Of a stretch of DNA of 64,000 nt, positions 50,809 through 59,766 are shown piece by piece. The notes under the pieces were generated by a model that made no database searches, was not told where the DNA came from, and saw nothing but the letters and a program-made list of their open reading frames with translations. Each line of letters begins with the position of its first letter. Positions within the stretch are counted from its first letter, which is position 1. The translations under genes were made by a program, and so were the position numbers. This DNA comes from Algoriphagus chordae (GTDB taxonomy: Bacteria; Bacteroidota; Bacteroidia; Cytophagales; Cyclobacteriaceae), in contig NZ_QKZT01000017.1 in NCBI RefSeq assembly GCF_003254055.1, positions 59,456 through 123,455 on the forward strand, read 5' to 3'.

Positions 50809-51396
50809 TGTTGCCTGTTAGAAACAAAGGTACTACCACGATTTTAATGGAGTTGATTGCTGACTAGTTGAAGATGATGGCTTGTGAAGGGTATTATCCG
50901 GATGGCTGAGCCTTTCTGGATTTTCGGTTTTGGGCTGGTTTGCAAGCCGTCAAGAAAATGACTTAGCTCCCGAGGTACGAGAGGACAAGTCGTAAAGAAA
51001 ATGCCCCTCGGGCATTTTTAGACTTGGGCCAGGTTTTGGGAGGGAGTCATTTTTAGGTGCGCAAGCCAGACCAAAATTCCGCTGTCTGTTCATTTTAATC
51101 AATGAAAAATCTGCCAGCGGAAAGAAAAGACTGAGGCTCGGGGCTTTTTGGTTACTTTTTGGCGGCCAAAAAGTGACAAAGATAAAGCCTACATAAAATG
51201 GATGAAGGTGTATGGAATGTTAAATCTCCCAAGAAAAATGAATCGATGATAAATAGAAGCTATACTTTCGTCTGGAGAACTTAGTTTAAAGCCCAACTTA
51301 CTTTCCCATTAAATTCAGGGTAGAACCGAAACTAAAGAAGCCTCGATTAAAATTATAATCGAGGCTTCTGATAAAATTATATATCTATCCGCTCTA
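50809..51396. other. Non-coding interval with several hairpins and a repeat-like block
   Basis: No gene seen. AAAATGCCC/GGGCATTTT with a 3-nt loop (50998-51018) is terminator-like on both strands. Around 51148-51182 a block reads GGTTACTTTTTGGCGGCC, then AAAAAGTGACAAAG; CTTTTTGGC/GCCAAAAAG is palindromic, and very similar strings are widespread intergenic repeats in Bacteroidetes. The GC-rich stretch 50895-51150 differs in composition from its surroundings. Confidence 0.5.
51336..51369 (-). terminator. Strong hairpin downstream of clpX, probable terminator
   Basis: A perfect 14-bp stem (51336-51349 and 51356-51369) with a 6-nt loop. On the minus strand it is followed by TTTAGTTT. It lies ~170 bp past the clpX stop, so the clp transcript has a long tail containing a small ORF. 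Confidence 0.7.
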
Positions 51397-51528
51397 CTAC
51401 CAGTAAAGTGATAAATGCATTCTAGGCTGTTGAAATCTAGCATTGAGGCTACACCGCACATCCGTCTTCGGTCTTCCAGCCACTACACCAAAGAAATAAA
51501 GACTAATGGCATCAATGCGGATATTCAT
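51397..51528 (-). CDS. Possible small ORF (43 codons) downstream of clpX
   Basis: It starts 8 bp after the clpX stop and ends 28 bp before the hairpin at 51336-51369. The peptide begins MNIRIDAISLYFFGVVAGRP and is basic toward the end, closing SLYW. No family is recognised. Its neat fit between clpX and the terminator is the only support. Confidence 0.35.
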   Translation of the reverse strand: MNIRIDAISLYFFGVVAGRPKTDVRCSLNARFQQPRMHLSLYW

Positions 51529-51535
51529 ATTATTT

Positions 51536-52762
51536 CTAAGCTACTTGAAGCCGCTTAAACTTTGACTTATCAAATTTTTCATGTGCGTATTTGGCATCGA
51601 TAATCAACTCTTTGATGGAATCATCTGATGGGATATCATACATCGCATCGGTGATGATTGCTTCGCAAATTGATCTCAAACCTCTGGCGCCAAGGTTAAA
51701 CTCTACCGCTTTCTCTACGATGAAATCAATGCCACTTTCCTCGAAAGTAACTTTAACGCCTTCGTAATTGAGCAGCTTAGCATATTGCTTCACCAAAGCA
51801 TTCTTTGGCTCAGTAAGGATTCTTTTCAAGGCATCTGCATGCAGAGGATCCAAGTGAGTAAGAACTGGTAGTCTACCGATCAATTCTGGAATCAATCCAA
51901 AAGCTTTCAAATCCTGAGCAGTCACATATTGTAAAAGATTCTCACGATCAGCTACATCATCAGCTGCTGCTTTGCTGAATCCCATAGGCTGGGTATTCAG
52001 TCGCTTACCGATATGTCTGGCTATTCCATCAAATGCACCACCGCAAATAAAGAGAATGTTCTCGGTGTTTACAGCGATCATCTTCTGATCTGGATGCTTC
52101 CTTCCACCTTGAGGCGGAACGTTGACGATAGTGCCTTCTAGTAGCTTAAGCATGGCTTGCTGCACACCTTCTCCACTCACATCTCTAGTGATAGAAGGGT
52201 TGTCGGACTTTCTTGCGATTTTGTCCAACTCATCTATATAGACAATACCACGTTCAGCAGCTTCTACATTATAATCCGCCGCCTGAAGTAATCTAGTCAA
52301 GATACTTTCCACGTCTTCACCTACATAGCCAGCTTCTGTCAATACAGTTGCATCAGCGATACAGAAAGGGACCTCCAGGGTCTTAGCCAGTGTTTTGGCA
52401 AGATATGTTTTACCCGTCCCGGTATCCCCCACCATGATGATGTTAGATTTTTCAATCTTCACTTCATCATTTTCATCCTTTTGGAAAAGACGCTTGTAAT
52501 GATTGTAAACAGCCACCGTCAAAACCTTCTTGGCATCTTCCTGACCAATCACATATTGATCTAAGTAGCCAGTCAGTTCCTTAGGTTTCTTGAGTTTTAT
52601 TTTTGGTTTAGCTCCATCTGGCTTCTTGGTTTTATCTTCCTCACCAAGGATCAAATGAGCTTGATCAATGCAGAAATTACAAATGTGCGCAGAGATACCC
52701 GACACCATTAGATCTACATCTTTCTTATTTCTACCGCAAAAGGAGCAGGTAACTTGAGCCAT
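51536..52762 (-). CDS. clpX: ATP-dependent Clp protease ATP-binding subunit ClpX
   Basis: A 408-aa AAA+ unfoldase for ClpP. The N-terminal zinc-binding domain has C6, C9, C28 and C31. Walker A is GDTGTGKT, Walker B includes VYIDELDKI, and the pore loop contains GYVGEDV. The ClpP-contact loop appears to read MGF rather than the usual IGF (QPMGFSK). It overlaps clpP by one base (TAATG), so the two are translationally coupled in the order tig, clpP, clpX. Confidence 0.99.
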   Translation of the reverse strand: MAQVTCSFCGRNKKDVDLMVSGISAHICNFCIDQAHLILGEEDKTKKPDGAKPKIKLKKPKELTGYLDQYVIGQEDAKKVLTVAVYNHYKRLFQKDENDEVKIEKSNIIMVGDTGTGKTYLAKTLAKTLEVPFCIADATVLTEAGYVGEDVESILTRLLQAADYNVEAAERGIVYIDELDKIARKSDNPSITRDVSGEGVQQAMLKLLEGTIVNVPPQGGRKHPDQKMIAVNTENILFICGGAFDGIARHIGKRLNTQPMGFSKAAADDVADRENLLQYVTAQDLKAFGLIPELIGRLPVLTHLDPLHADALKRILTEPKNALVKQYAKLLNYEGVKVTFEESGIDFIVEKAVEFNLGARGLRSICEAIITDAMYDIPSDDSIKELIIDAKYAHEKFDKSKFKRLQVA

Positions 52763-53436
52763 TATTTTGGTTTTTTAACTAGTACTTCATCGATAAGGCC
52801 GTAAGCTTTCGCTTCTTCTGCCTTAAGCCAATAATCTCTTTCGGAATCTTTCTCTATCTCTTCTGGGGTTTTGCCAGTATGCTGTGCTAAGATATCATAC
52901 AATTCCTCACGCATAGATAGGATAAGCTTCAAGGAAATCTCCATATCTGTGGATTTTCCTTGCATTCCGCCAGATGGCTGGTGAATCATCACTCTGGAAT
53001 GCTTGAGCGCAGATCTTTTGCCTGCTGCGCCACCTGCTAGTAGCACTGCTCCCATAGAAGCCGCGATTCCTGTACAGATAGTTGCTACATCAGGATTGAT
53101 AAACTGCATGGTGTCATATATACCTAGTCCGGCCGTCACCGATCCTCCAGGGCTATTGACATAAAGTAACACATCTTTCTTAGAGTCTACAGATTCTAGG
53201 AAAAGTAGCTGTGCAACAATGATGTTTGCTATGTGATCATCTACACCTGTTCCCAGGAAAATGATACGGTCCATGATCAATCTAGAGAATACGTCAATCT
53301 CTCTGAAATTCTGAGGACGCTCCTCAATTACAGAGCGAGTCATGTTTTCAATGTGCTGAGTGTACTGGTCAAAAGCAGTACCACTTACGCCTTGATTGTG
53401 AATGGCGTACTTGCGGAATTCTTCTTTGTTAATCAT
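52762..53436 (-). CDS. clpP: ATP-dependent Clp protease proteolytic subunit
   Basis: A 224-aa serine peptidase. The nucleophile Ser127 is in GIAASMGAVLL and His152 is in RVMIHQPSGG; the third residue is the Asp near SERDYWL. The NSPGGSV motif forms the oxyanion region. It assembles as a tetradecamer and degrades proteins delivered by ClpX. It lies between tig and clpX on the same strand. Confidence 0.99.
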   Translation of the reverse strand: MINKEEFRKYAIHNQGVSGTAFDQYTQHIENMTRSVIEERPQNFREIDVFSRLIMDRIIFLGTGVDDHIANIIVAQLLFLESVDSKKDVLLYVNSPGGSVTAGLGIYDTMQFINPDVATICTGIAASMGAVLLAGGAAGKRSALKHSRVMIHQPSGGMQGKSTDMEISLKLILSMREELYDILAQHTGKTPEEIEKDSERDYWLKAEEAKAYGLIDEVLVKKPK

Positions 53437-53464
53437 CTTTCGAGTTTGTTGTGGTATGCAAAAA

Positions 53465-53495
53465 TAAAAAAAGCCCTTAAATAAGGACTTTTTTA
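53465..53495 (-). terminator. Terminator-like hairpin between tig and clpP
   Basis: On the minus strand AAGTCCTTA pairs with TAAGGGCTT (one wobble) and is followed by a T run. It probably attenuates or ends tig transcription before clpP. Confidence 0.75.
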
Positions 53496-53511
53496 TGATG
53501 ATTTAAGCGAA

Positions 53512-54837
53512 TTACTTATCTAAAAGTTCCTTGAACTCGTCAATCGTAAGATCCTTTTCTTTCAAACTGATTTTGTCCAATGCAAAAGCAAGTACTTTTT
53601 CATTCTGAATTGAAGTAAGCATATTCATATAGTTCTGACCGTCTTCACCTTTCAGGTAGTTGTCTACGAACATGTCCATGCTGTCTTCCATCTGAGCTCC
53701 AAGCCCAGAAGCGGCGAATTGCTCACGAACCATTTGTTTGGTTTTCTCGATCACTTCTTCGTGCTCAGCTTTGATTTCATTCTTGGTAGCTATCTCGTTA
53801 GAGAGCAAAGACCAGATTAATTGCTTTGCGTATATTGGAAATTCTTTTTCTACGTCTGCTTCAGATACCTTGCCTTCGTTGGCGATCAAAAGCCACTCCT
53901 TCAAGAATGCCTCTGGAAGATCTACCTTGGCAGCTTCAGTCAATACCTTCTTCAATTCCTCCTCAGTGAATACTTTGGATTCCTTGTCATAATTAGCCTG
54001 AAGTGTCTCTCTTACTTTAGTGATGAATTCTTCTTCAGACTTCACGATATCAGGACCGAAGATTTTGTCGAAGAACTCTTGGTTCATTTCGGCAATCTCA
54101 GTTCTATTGATGTTTTGTACAGTCAAAGTCAAAGCTCCTTCGATGTTTTTAGACTCTTCCTCGCTTAGTCCGAAAGCTTCTTCCCACTGTCCTTTCTTCA
54201 CATCCTTCGCCTCAAATTCTACGACAGCTTCTTTGCTTAGGCCGATGAATTTTCCTGCAAGTTTCTTAGTGATTTTAGATAGATCCAAAGAAACAGTTTT
54301 CTCAAATTCGCCTTCAGTAGCTTTCAAATCACCATAGATATGATCGCCTTCTTCGCTCACTTCAGGATTGGTGCTGTTACCATATTGAGACTTCAAGTTG
54401 TCAAGAGTTTCATTGATCAACTTATCATCTACCTTAATAGTGTATTTGGTTGCTTTGATTTTAGAATCAAGCGTAAGATCTACTGACTCTACGAAACCGA
54501 TTTTGTAATCAAATTCGAAATCCTTTTGAGTTTTCCAGTCTATCGAGCCATTCTGATCCTGTGGAAGCGGATCGCCCAAGATTTTGAAAGTTTGCTCTTT
54601 CAAATAAGTATTCAGGGATTCACTTAGGATCGTATTGATTTCTTCCACCAATACAGAAGTGCCATACATGCTCTTCACCATAGAAATAGGGGCCTTTCCA
54701 GGTCTAAATCCTTTGATGTTAGATTTTTTGGCAAAGTCCTTAAGCTTTGCGTCAACCTTAGGTTGGTAATCTGCTTCGTTTAATTTAATTTTAATTAAAG
54801 CTTGATTTGCTGAATGCTTGTCTTGTGTGATTTCCAA
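53512..54837 (-). CDS. tig: Trigger factor (ribosome-associated chaperone)
   Basis: A 441-aa protein. The ribosome-binding N-terminal domain carries the signature region GFRPGKAPISMVKSMYG (normally GFRxGKxP). The middle PPIase-like domain is shortened and diverged, as in other Bacteroidetes. A long helical C-terminal chaperone domain follows. It binds nascent chains at the exit tunnel. It is the first gene of the tig-clpP-clpX cluster. Confidence 0.95.
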   Translation of the reverse strand: MEITQDKHSANQALIKIKLNEADYQPKVDAKLKDFAKKSNIKGFRPGKAPISMVKSMYGTSVLVEEINTILSESLNTYLKEQTFKILGDPLPQDQNGSIDWKTQKDFEFDYKIGFVESVDLTLDSKIKATKYTIKVDDKLINETLDNLKSQYGNSTNPEVSEEGDHIYGDLKATEGEFEKTVSLDLSKITKKLAGKFIGLSKEAVVEFEAKDVKKGQWEEAFGLSEEESKNIEGALTLTVQNINRTEIAEMNQEFFDKIFGPDIVKSEEEFITKVRETLQANYDKESKVFTEEELKKVLTEAAKVDLPEAFLKEWLLIANEGKVSEADVEKEFPIYAKQLIWSLLSNEIATKNEIKAEHEEVIEKTKQMVREQFAASGLGAQMEDSMDMFVDNYLKGEDGQNYMNMLTSIQNEKVLAFALDKISLKEKDLTIDEFKELLDK

Positions 54838-54931
54838 AGCTCAAAATTTTAGAATGAAGATTAACTAAAAACCCCCAATCCCTTCCCTGTTGTTGAAGAC
54901 AGTTGAGTGATTGAGGGTTCGGTATTTAGTG

Positions 54932-55013
54932 CGGATAGAGGGACTCGAACCCCCATGCCTCGCGGCGCTAGATCCTAAGTCTAGTGCGTCTACCAATTTC
55001 GCCACATCCGCAA
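54932..55013 (-). tRNA. tRNA-Leu (anticodon TAG)
   Basis: 82 nt on the minus strand. Acceptor stem GCGGATG pairs with the 3' CATCCGC-type end (last bases TATCCGCA). The D arm has TGGTAGACGC. The anticodon stem CTAGA/TCTAG frames the loop CTTAGGA, giving anticodon TAG. A class II variable arm is present, and the T arm contains GGTTCGAGTCC. CCA is not encoded. Confidence 0.97.
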
Positions 55014-55168
55014 TACGTACAATTCGGGCTAGAAATATGTTTCTAATCCCAATTGTGGATGCAAATGTAGGTACTAATAAATAAAATGCAATAGCATAAG
55101 AAAAAAAATATTTAACATTTGGTGCAAGATGGACTTAGACCACCATTTTTGTATTAAATTCCTCCTGT

Positions 55169-57385
55169 ATGATTGAAGTGGACATAGAAGTAGAAAGAAA
55201 AGAAATCCTCAAACGCTATCGCAGGCTATTGAGACACGCAAAACCAATCCTTAAAGATGGAGATGCGAAATTTATAAAAAAGGCATTCAATGTGTCTCTT
55301 GAAGCACATAAGGACATGCGCCGTAAGTCTGGTGAGCCCTATATCTACCATCCCCTGGAAGTGGCCTTAATCTGTGTAGAAGAAATCGGTCTAGGAACCA
55401 CCTCGATCGTGGCGGCTTTGCTTCACGATGTGGTGGAGGATACGGAATGGGAGCTGGAGGATATTGAACGGGACTTTGGTTATAAGGTGATGACCATCAT
55501 AGATGGCTTGACCAAGATTGCTGGCGTCTTCGAATACGGTAGTTCGCAGCAGGCAGAGAATTTCCGTAAAATGCTTCTTACCCTCTCCGATGATGTGCGG
55601 GTGATTCTGATCAAGCTGGCCGATCGTCTCAATAATATGAGGACACTGGCTAGTATGCCACGACATAAGCAACTCAAAATCGCTTCGGAGACCATGTATC
55701 TCTATGCTCCCTTGGCACATAGACTCGGTCTGTATGCGATCAAATCTGAGCTGGAGGATCTATATCTGAAATACACAGATACTGCTACTTATAAGGAGAT
55801 TGTTTTCAAAATCAATGAATCAAAATCATACCGAAATAAATTTATCCGGAGTTTTATCTTACCGATAGAAGAAGAGCTTAAGAGAACGGGCTTGGACTTT
55901 ACGATCAAAGGCAGACCTAAATCAGTTTTTTCCATCTATAATAAGATGAAGAAGCAGGGGATCCCTTTTGAGGAAGTCTATGATCTGTTTGCGATCCGTA
56001 TAATACTGGAATCTGACCTTGAAAATGAAAAGGCAGATTGCTGGCAAGTATATTCTATTGTCACAGATTTCTATAGACCAAATCCTGATCGACTGCGGGA
56101 TTGGATCAGTACACCTAGATCTAATGGTTACGAATCTCTCCATACAACGGTAATGAGTGGGACCGGCCAATGGGTGGAAGTACAGATTCGTACTGAGCGC
56201 ATGGATGAAATCGCTGAGAGAGGTTATGCTGCACACTGGAAATATAAAGACAAGGAAAATTCAAAGGGTCCATCTGGCTTGGATGATTGGATTACCCAAG
56301 TGAGAGGTTTGCTGGAGTCCAATGATGGGAATGCCATTGAGTTTATGGATGATTTCAGAGGGAATTTATTTCATGATGAAGTCTTTGTCTTTACTCCTAA
56401 AGGTGATTTGAAAGTGCTTCCCTTTGGTGCAACAGCCTTAGATTTTGCATTCGAGATTCATACCGAGGTAGGGGCTAAATGCATAGGTGCAAAAGTCAAC
56501 CAGCGATTGGTACCTATTTCGCATAAGCTGAAAAATGGGGATCAGGTGGAGATTTTGACTTCCAACAAGCAAAAACCTTCAGAAGATTGGCTCCATAATG
56601 TCGTGACGACTAGAGCGAAAGCTAAAATAAAGGATGCACTCCGAGAGGATAAAAAGTCTGCGATATTGGATGGAAGAGAAATCATCCAGCGCAAAATGAA
56701 GCAGATGAAGATGGAATTCAATTCTGAATCAGTGGAAAAGCTACGGGCATTTTTTGAGTTGAAAACAGCAAACGAATTTTACTTCCGAGTAGGAATAGGA
56801 GCAATAGATCCGACTTCGATCAAATCTTTCAAGGATTTTAAAGCGACACAAAAGCTTCAAAATAAATCTAATCAGGAGAAAGTTAAGGACGAGTCGACTT
56901 TTACCAAGGAAATAAAAAATCTCAAAGGTCCAGATCACGATCAGTTGTTGATAGGAGAGGATATGGATATCGTGGATTATATTTTGGCCAAATGCTGTAA
57001 TCCTATTCCTGGGGATGATGTTTTTGGTTTTGTGACGGTAAATGAAGGGATCAAAATTCACCGTACTTCCTGCCCAAATGCTCTGGAACTACTATCCAAT
57101 CATGGTAACCGTGTCATCAAAGCAAGGTGGACCAGTCAAAAAGAGATAGCATTTCTTGCAGGATTGCGGATTATCGGAACGGATAGAGTCGGGCTTATTA
57201 ATGATGTAACTAAGGTGATTTCCAATGAATTGAAAGTTAATATGCGTTCTATTACAGTGGATTCAGATGCAGGGATTTTCGAAGGGACGATCAAGCTTTA
57301 CGTGCACAGTACAGAGCACTTAGATAAGTTGATTGAAAACCTCATGAGTGTCGATGGGATTTTAAAGGTTTCAAGGTTTGACTGA
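55169..57385 (+). CDS. Bifunctional (p)ppGpp synthetase/hydrolase (RelA/SpoT homologue)
   Basis: A 738-aa Rel enzyme that makes and degrades the stringent-response alarmone. The HD hydrolase domain is intact (YHPLEVA, LLHDVVEDT, LADRLNNMRTL). The synthetase domain has RPKSVFSIYNKM and STPRSNGYESLHTTV. TGS (VFVFTPKGDLKVLPFGATALDFAFEIH) and a C-terminal ACT domain follow, with the conserved CCNPIPGD region. Both activities are therefore likely. Confidence 0.97.
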   Translation: MIEVDIEVERKEILKRYRRLLRHAKPILKDGDAKFIKKAFNVSLEAHKDMRRKSGEPYIYHPLEVALICVEEIGLGTTSIVAALLHDVVEDTEWELEDIERDFGYKVMTIIDGLTKIAGVFEYGSSQQAENFRKMLLTLSDDVRVILIKLADRLNNMRTLASMPRHKQLKIASETMYLYAPLAHRLGLYAIKSELEDLYLKYTDTATYKEIVFKINESKSYRNKFIRSFILPIEEELKRTGLDFTIKGRPKSVFSIYNKMKKQGIPFEEVYDLFAIRIILESDLENEKADCWQVYSIVTDFYRPNPDRLRDWISTPRSNGYESLHTTVMSGTGQWVEVQIRTERMDEIAERGYAAHWKYKDKENSKGPSGLDDWITQVRGLLESNDGNAIEFMDDFRGNLFHDEVFVFTPKGDLKVLPFGATALDFAFEIHTEVGAKCIGAKVNQRLVPISHKLKNGDQVEILTSNKQKPSEDWLHNVVTTRAKAKIKDALREDKKSAILDGREIIQRKMKQMKMEFNSESVEKLRAFFELKTANEFYFRVGIGAIDPTSIKSFKDFKATQKLQNKSNQEKVKDESTFTKEIKNLKGPDHDQLLIGEDMDIVDYILAKCCNPIPGDDVFGFVTVNEGIKIHRTSCPNALELLSNHGNRVIKARWTSQKEIAFLAGLRIIGTDRVGLINDVTKVISNELKVNMRSITVDSDAGIFEGTIKLYVHSTEHLDKLIENLMSVDGILKVSRFD

Positions 57386-57415
57386 TCCAATGAATCTTTT
57401 CTTACTTACAAAAGT

Positions 57416-57423
57416 TATATTTG
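57416..57423 (+). promoter_or_regulatory. Bacteroidetes -7 box for the Fur-family gene (TATATTTG)
   Basis: An exact TAnnTTTG match 17 bp before the ATG at 57440; a short leader is implied. Confidence 0.5.
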
Positions 57424-57439
57424 AAAAAATACCCAGCAA

Positions 57440-57928
57440 ATGCCTTTGAATACTACTCATTTCGAAGAGGTAAAAAAGATATTTACAGCCTATCTTGAAA
57501 CTAAGAAGCTCCGAAAAACTCCGGAGCGCTACGCTATCCTCGAAGAAATTTATACCCGAACAGGACATTTTGATGTAGAGTCACTTTACATCAGTATGAA
57601 AAATAAGAATTACCGTGTAAGTCGAGCGACTGTTTATAATACGCTAGATCTTTTGGTCGAATGCGATTTGGTAACCAAGCATCAGTTTGGTAAAAACCTG
57701 GCGCAGTTCGAGAAATCTTATGGATTCAAGCAGCACGATCATTTGATCTGCACAGATTGTAATCAGGTGCTAGAGTTTTGCGATCCTAGAATTCAAAATA
57801 TTCAAAATACAGTGGGCGAAATTCTCAATTTCAAAGTACTTCACCACTCCTTAATATTGTATGGCAATTGTCTCAAAGAGAATTGTGAAAACAGAAAAGT
57901 AGAAACAGCCTTGAAAGACAAATTATAA
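57440..57928 (+). CDS. Fur-family metal-responsive transcriptional regulator
   Basis: A 162-aa repressor. The winged-helix domain has KLRKTPERYAILEEIY and YRVSRATVYNTLDLLVECDLV. The dimerisation domain has HDHLICTDCNQVLEF and GNCLKENCE, giving two Cys pairs for structural zinc. It could be Fur, Zur or PerR; the residues do not decide. The STAS-domain gene starts 4 bp later and is probably co-transcribed. Confidence 0.93.
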   Translation: MPLNTTHFEEVKKIFTAYLETKKLRKTPERYAILEEIYTRTGHFDVESLYISMKNKNYRVSRATVYNTLDLLVECDLVTKHQFGKNLAQFEKSYGFKQHDHLICTDCNQVLEFCDPRIQNIQNTVGEILNFKVLHHSLILYGNCLKENCENRKVETALKDKL

Positions 57929-57932
57929 TCAC

Positions 57933-58280
57933 ATGAAATTGACATATAATACCAGTAAGGATGAGCTTGCTCATTACCTATTTATTCAGGGTGATTTGAT
58001 TGGAGATGAAGTAGGACCCAAGCTAGTAGAGGTTGTATCTGATGCAGTGGAAGAAGGCGCCAAGAATTTTGTGGTTGACCTGAGTGAAGTGAGATACATC
58101 AGTTCCAGTGGAATTGGTCTTTTGATCACCATGCTTACCAAAATGAGAAATAAAGATGGAGAAGTGTACCTGACTGCGCCATCTGATCACGTAAAGAAAC
58201 TATTGATAATCACTAAGCTGAATAATATTTTCACAGTTTTTGACTCGGTAGAACAGTTCAAAAAGTCAGTAGTAGAATAG
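57933..58280 (+). CDS. STAS-domain anti-sigma factor antagonist-like protein
   Basis: A 115-aa STAS protein. The conserved loop is VRYISSSGIGLL, with a phosphorylatable Ser at the SpoIIAA-like position. It would bind and release an anti-sigma or kinase partner. No RsbW-like gene lies nearby, so the partner is elsewhere. It is 4 bp downstream of the Fur-family gene. The 147 bp to purA contain no gene. Confidence 0.9.
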   Translation: MKLTYNTSKDELAHYLFIQGDLIGDEVGPKLVEVVSDAVEEGAKNFVVDLSEVRYISSSGIGLLITMLTKMRNKDGEVYLTAPSDHVKKLLIITKLNNIFTVFDSVEQFKKSVVE

Positions 58281-58427
58281 CTCTTAAAATCACTTTTTAG
58301 ATTTCGTGGATGTGTTTCACTTTAGGTGAACTGCAAATAATTACGCTCTTTCTCTTGGTTTTGACTAGGCTTATCGCAAATTTCACGCTTCAAAAAGTCA
58401 AGTGTAACAGATAAGACCGCACATCAA

Positions 58428-59699
58428 ATGAAGATGGATGTACTTCTAGGTCTCCAGTGGGGAGATGAAGGAAAAGGAAAAATAGTAGACGTATTAGCGC
58501 CTGAGTATGAAATTGTAGCCCGTTTTCAAGGAGGTCCAAATGCTGGGCACACCCTGGAATTCGACGGGATCAAGCATGTTCTGCATCAGATCCCCTCTGG
58601 GATTTTTCGCTCACAGATACTTAATATTATAGGCAATGGAGTCGTTCTCGATCCAATTGTACTACAAAGGGAAATTGATGGATTGGGTAAATTCTCTATC
58701 GATTACATGAAAAACCTGGTGATCTCTAAGAAAGCCACGATTATCATCCCAACACATAAATTGCTTGATGCAGCCTCTGAGAAATCTAAAGGTGATAAGA
58801 AAATTGGCTCTACTCTAAAAGGTATCGGCCCAACTTATCAGGATAAGATAGGAAGAACGGCACTTCGAGTAGGGGATATCCTAAGTCCTGATTTCAAGGA
58901 AAAATACGAAGCACTAGTTGCCAAGCATAAAACTACACTTTCATTCTACAGTCATCCCTTGGATGAATTGCCAGCAATGGAAGAGCAATTCTTTTCAGCT
59001 ATAGAGTTTTTCAAGACCTTGAATCTTATTGACAGTGAATATGTGGTCAACGAAGCATTGGATTCCAAAAAGAGAATTCTTGCCGAAGGTGCTCAAGGTT
59101 CCCTGTTGGATATAGATTTCGGTAGCTATCCTTTCGTGACTAGTAGTAGCACCATGACTGCTGGCGCATGTACAGGTTTAGGAGTTGCTCCGTCCAAAAT
59201 CGGAGAAGTCTTTGGGATCTTCAAAGCATACTGCACCCGTGTGGGTTCTGGTCCTTTTCCTACCGAGCTATTCGATCAGGATGGCGAGGATATGAGAAAA
59301 GAAGGCAATGAATTCGGTAGTACTACCGGTCGCCCAAGAAGATGTGGTTGGTTAGACTTACCTGCTCTTCGATACTCAATCATGATCAATGGCGTCACTC
59401 AGCTGTTCATGATGAAAGGTGATGTGTTGAATATCTTTAAGGAAATCAAAGTTTGTACGCATTATGAACTTCCTACGGGAGAGAAAATTGACAAACTTAG
59501 TTTTGAGATTTCTGAGCAGGATGTCAGACCAGTTTACAAGACTTTGAAAGGATGGAATTGCTCTTTGGAAAATATGCATACCTATGAAGAGTTTCCTGCC
59601 GAGCTGAGAGCTTATGTAGAATACTTGGAGGAGGAATTGAATGTTCCTATCAAATTGGTTTCAGTTGGTCCAGATCGCACTCAAACGATTCTGCGATAA
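58428..59699 (+). CDS. purA: Adenylosuccinate synthetase
   Basis: A 423-aa enzyme of AMP synthesis, forming adenylosuccinate from IMP, Asp and GTP. The phosphate loop is QWGDEGKGK (residues 10-18), followed by GGPNAGHT, GIGPTYQDKIGR, EGAQGSLLDIDFG and TTGRPRRCGWLD. The start could be the second Met (58434). It is followed by a strong terminator. Confidence 0.99.
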   Translation: MKMDVLLGLQWGDEGKGKIVDVLAPEYEIVARFQGGPNAGHTLEFDGIKHVLHQIPSGIFRSQILNIIGNGVVLDPIVLQREIDGLGKFSIDYMKNLVISKKATIIIPTHKLLDAASEKSKGDKKIGSTLKGIGPTYQDKIGRTALRVGDILSPDFKEKYEALVAKHKTTLSFYSHPLDELPAMEEQFFSAIEFFKTLNLIDSEYVVNEALDSKKRILAEGAQGSLLDIDFGSYPFVTSSSTMTAGACTGLGVAPSKIGEVFGIFKAYCTRVGSGPFPTELFDQDGEDMRKEGNEFGSTTGRPRRCGWLDLPALRYSIMINGVTQLFMMKGDVLNIFKEIKVCTHYELPTGEKIDKLSFEISEQDVRPVYKTLKGWNCSLENMHTYEEFPAELRAYVEYLEEELNVPIKLVSVGPDRTQTILR

Positions 59700-59718
59700 T
59701 CGAATAATTATACAAATG

Positions 59719-59754
59719 AAAGCCCTTGATTTTTGAATCAAGGGCTTTTTTTTT
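59719..59754 (+). terminator. purA terminator
   Basis: A 13-bp perfect stem, AAAGCCCTTGATT (59719-59731) with AATCAAGGGCTTT (59736-59748), a 4-nt loop and a long T run. Confidence 0.95.
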
Positions 59755-59766
59755 CTATCCGTTAAA

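Noticed and set aside
53233..54337. Several + strand ORFs within clpP and tig
   Set aside because: They are antisense shadows of well-supported genes with no recognisable domain.
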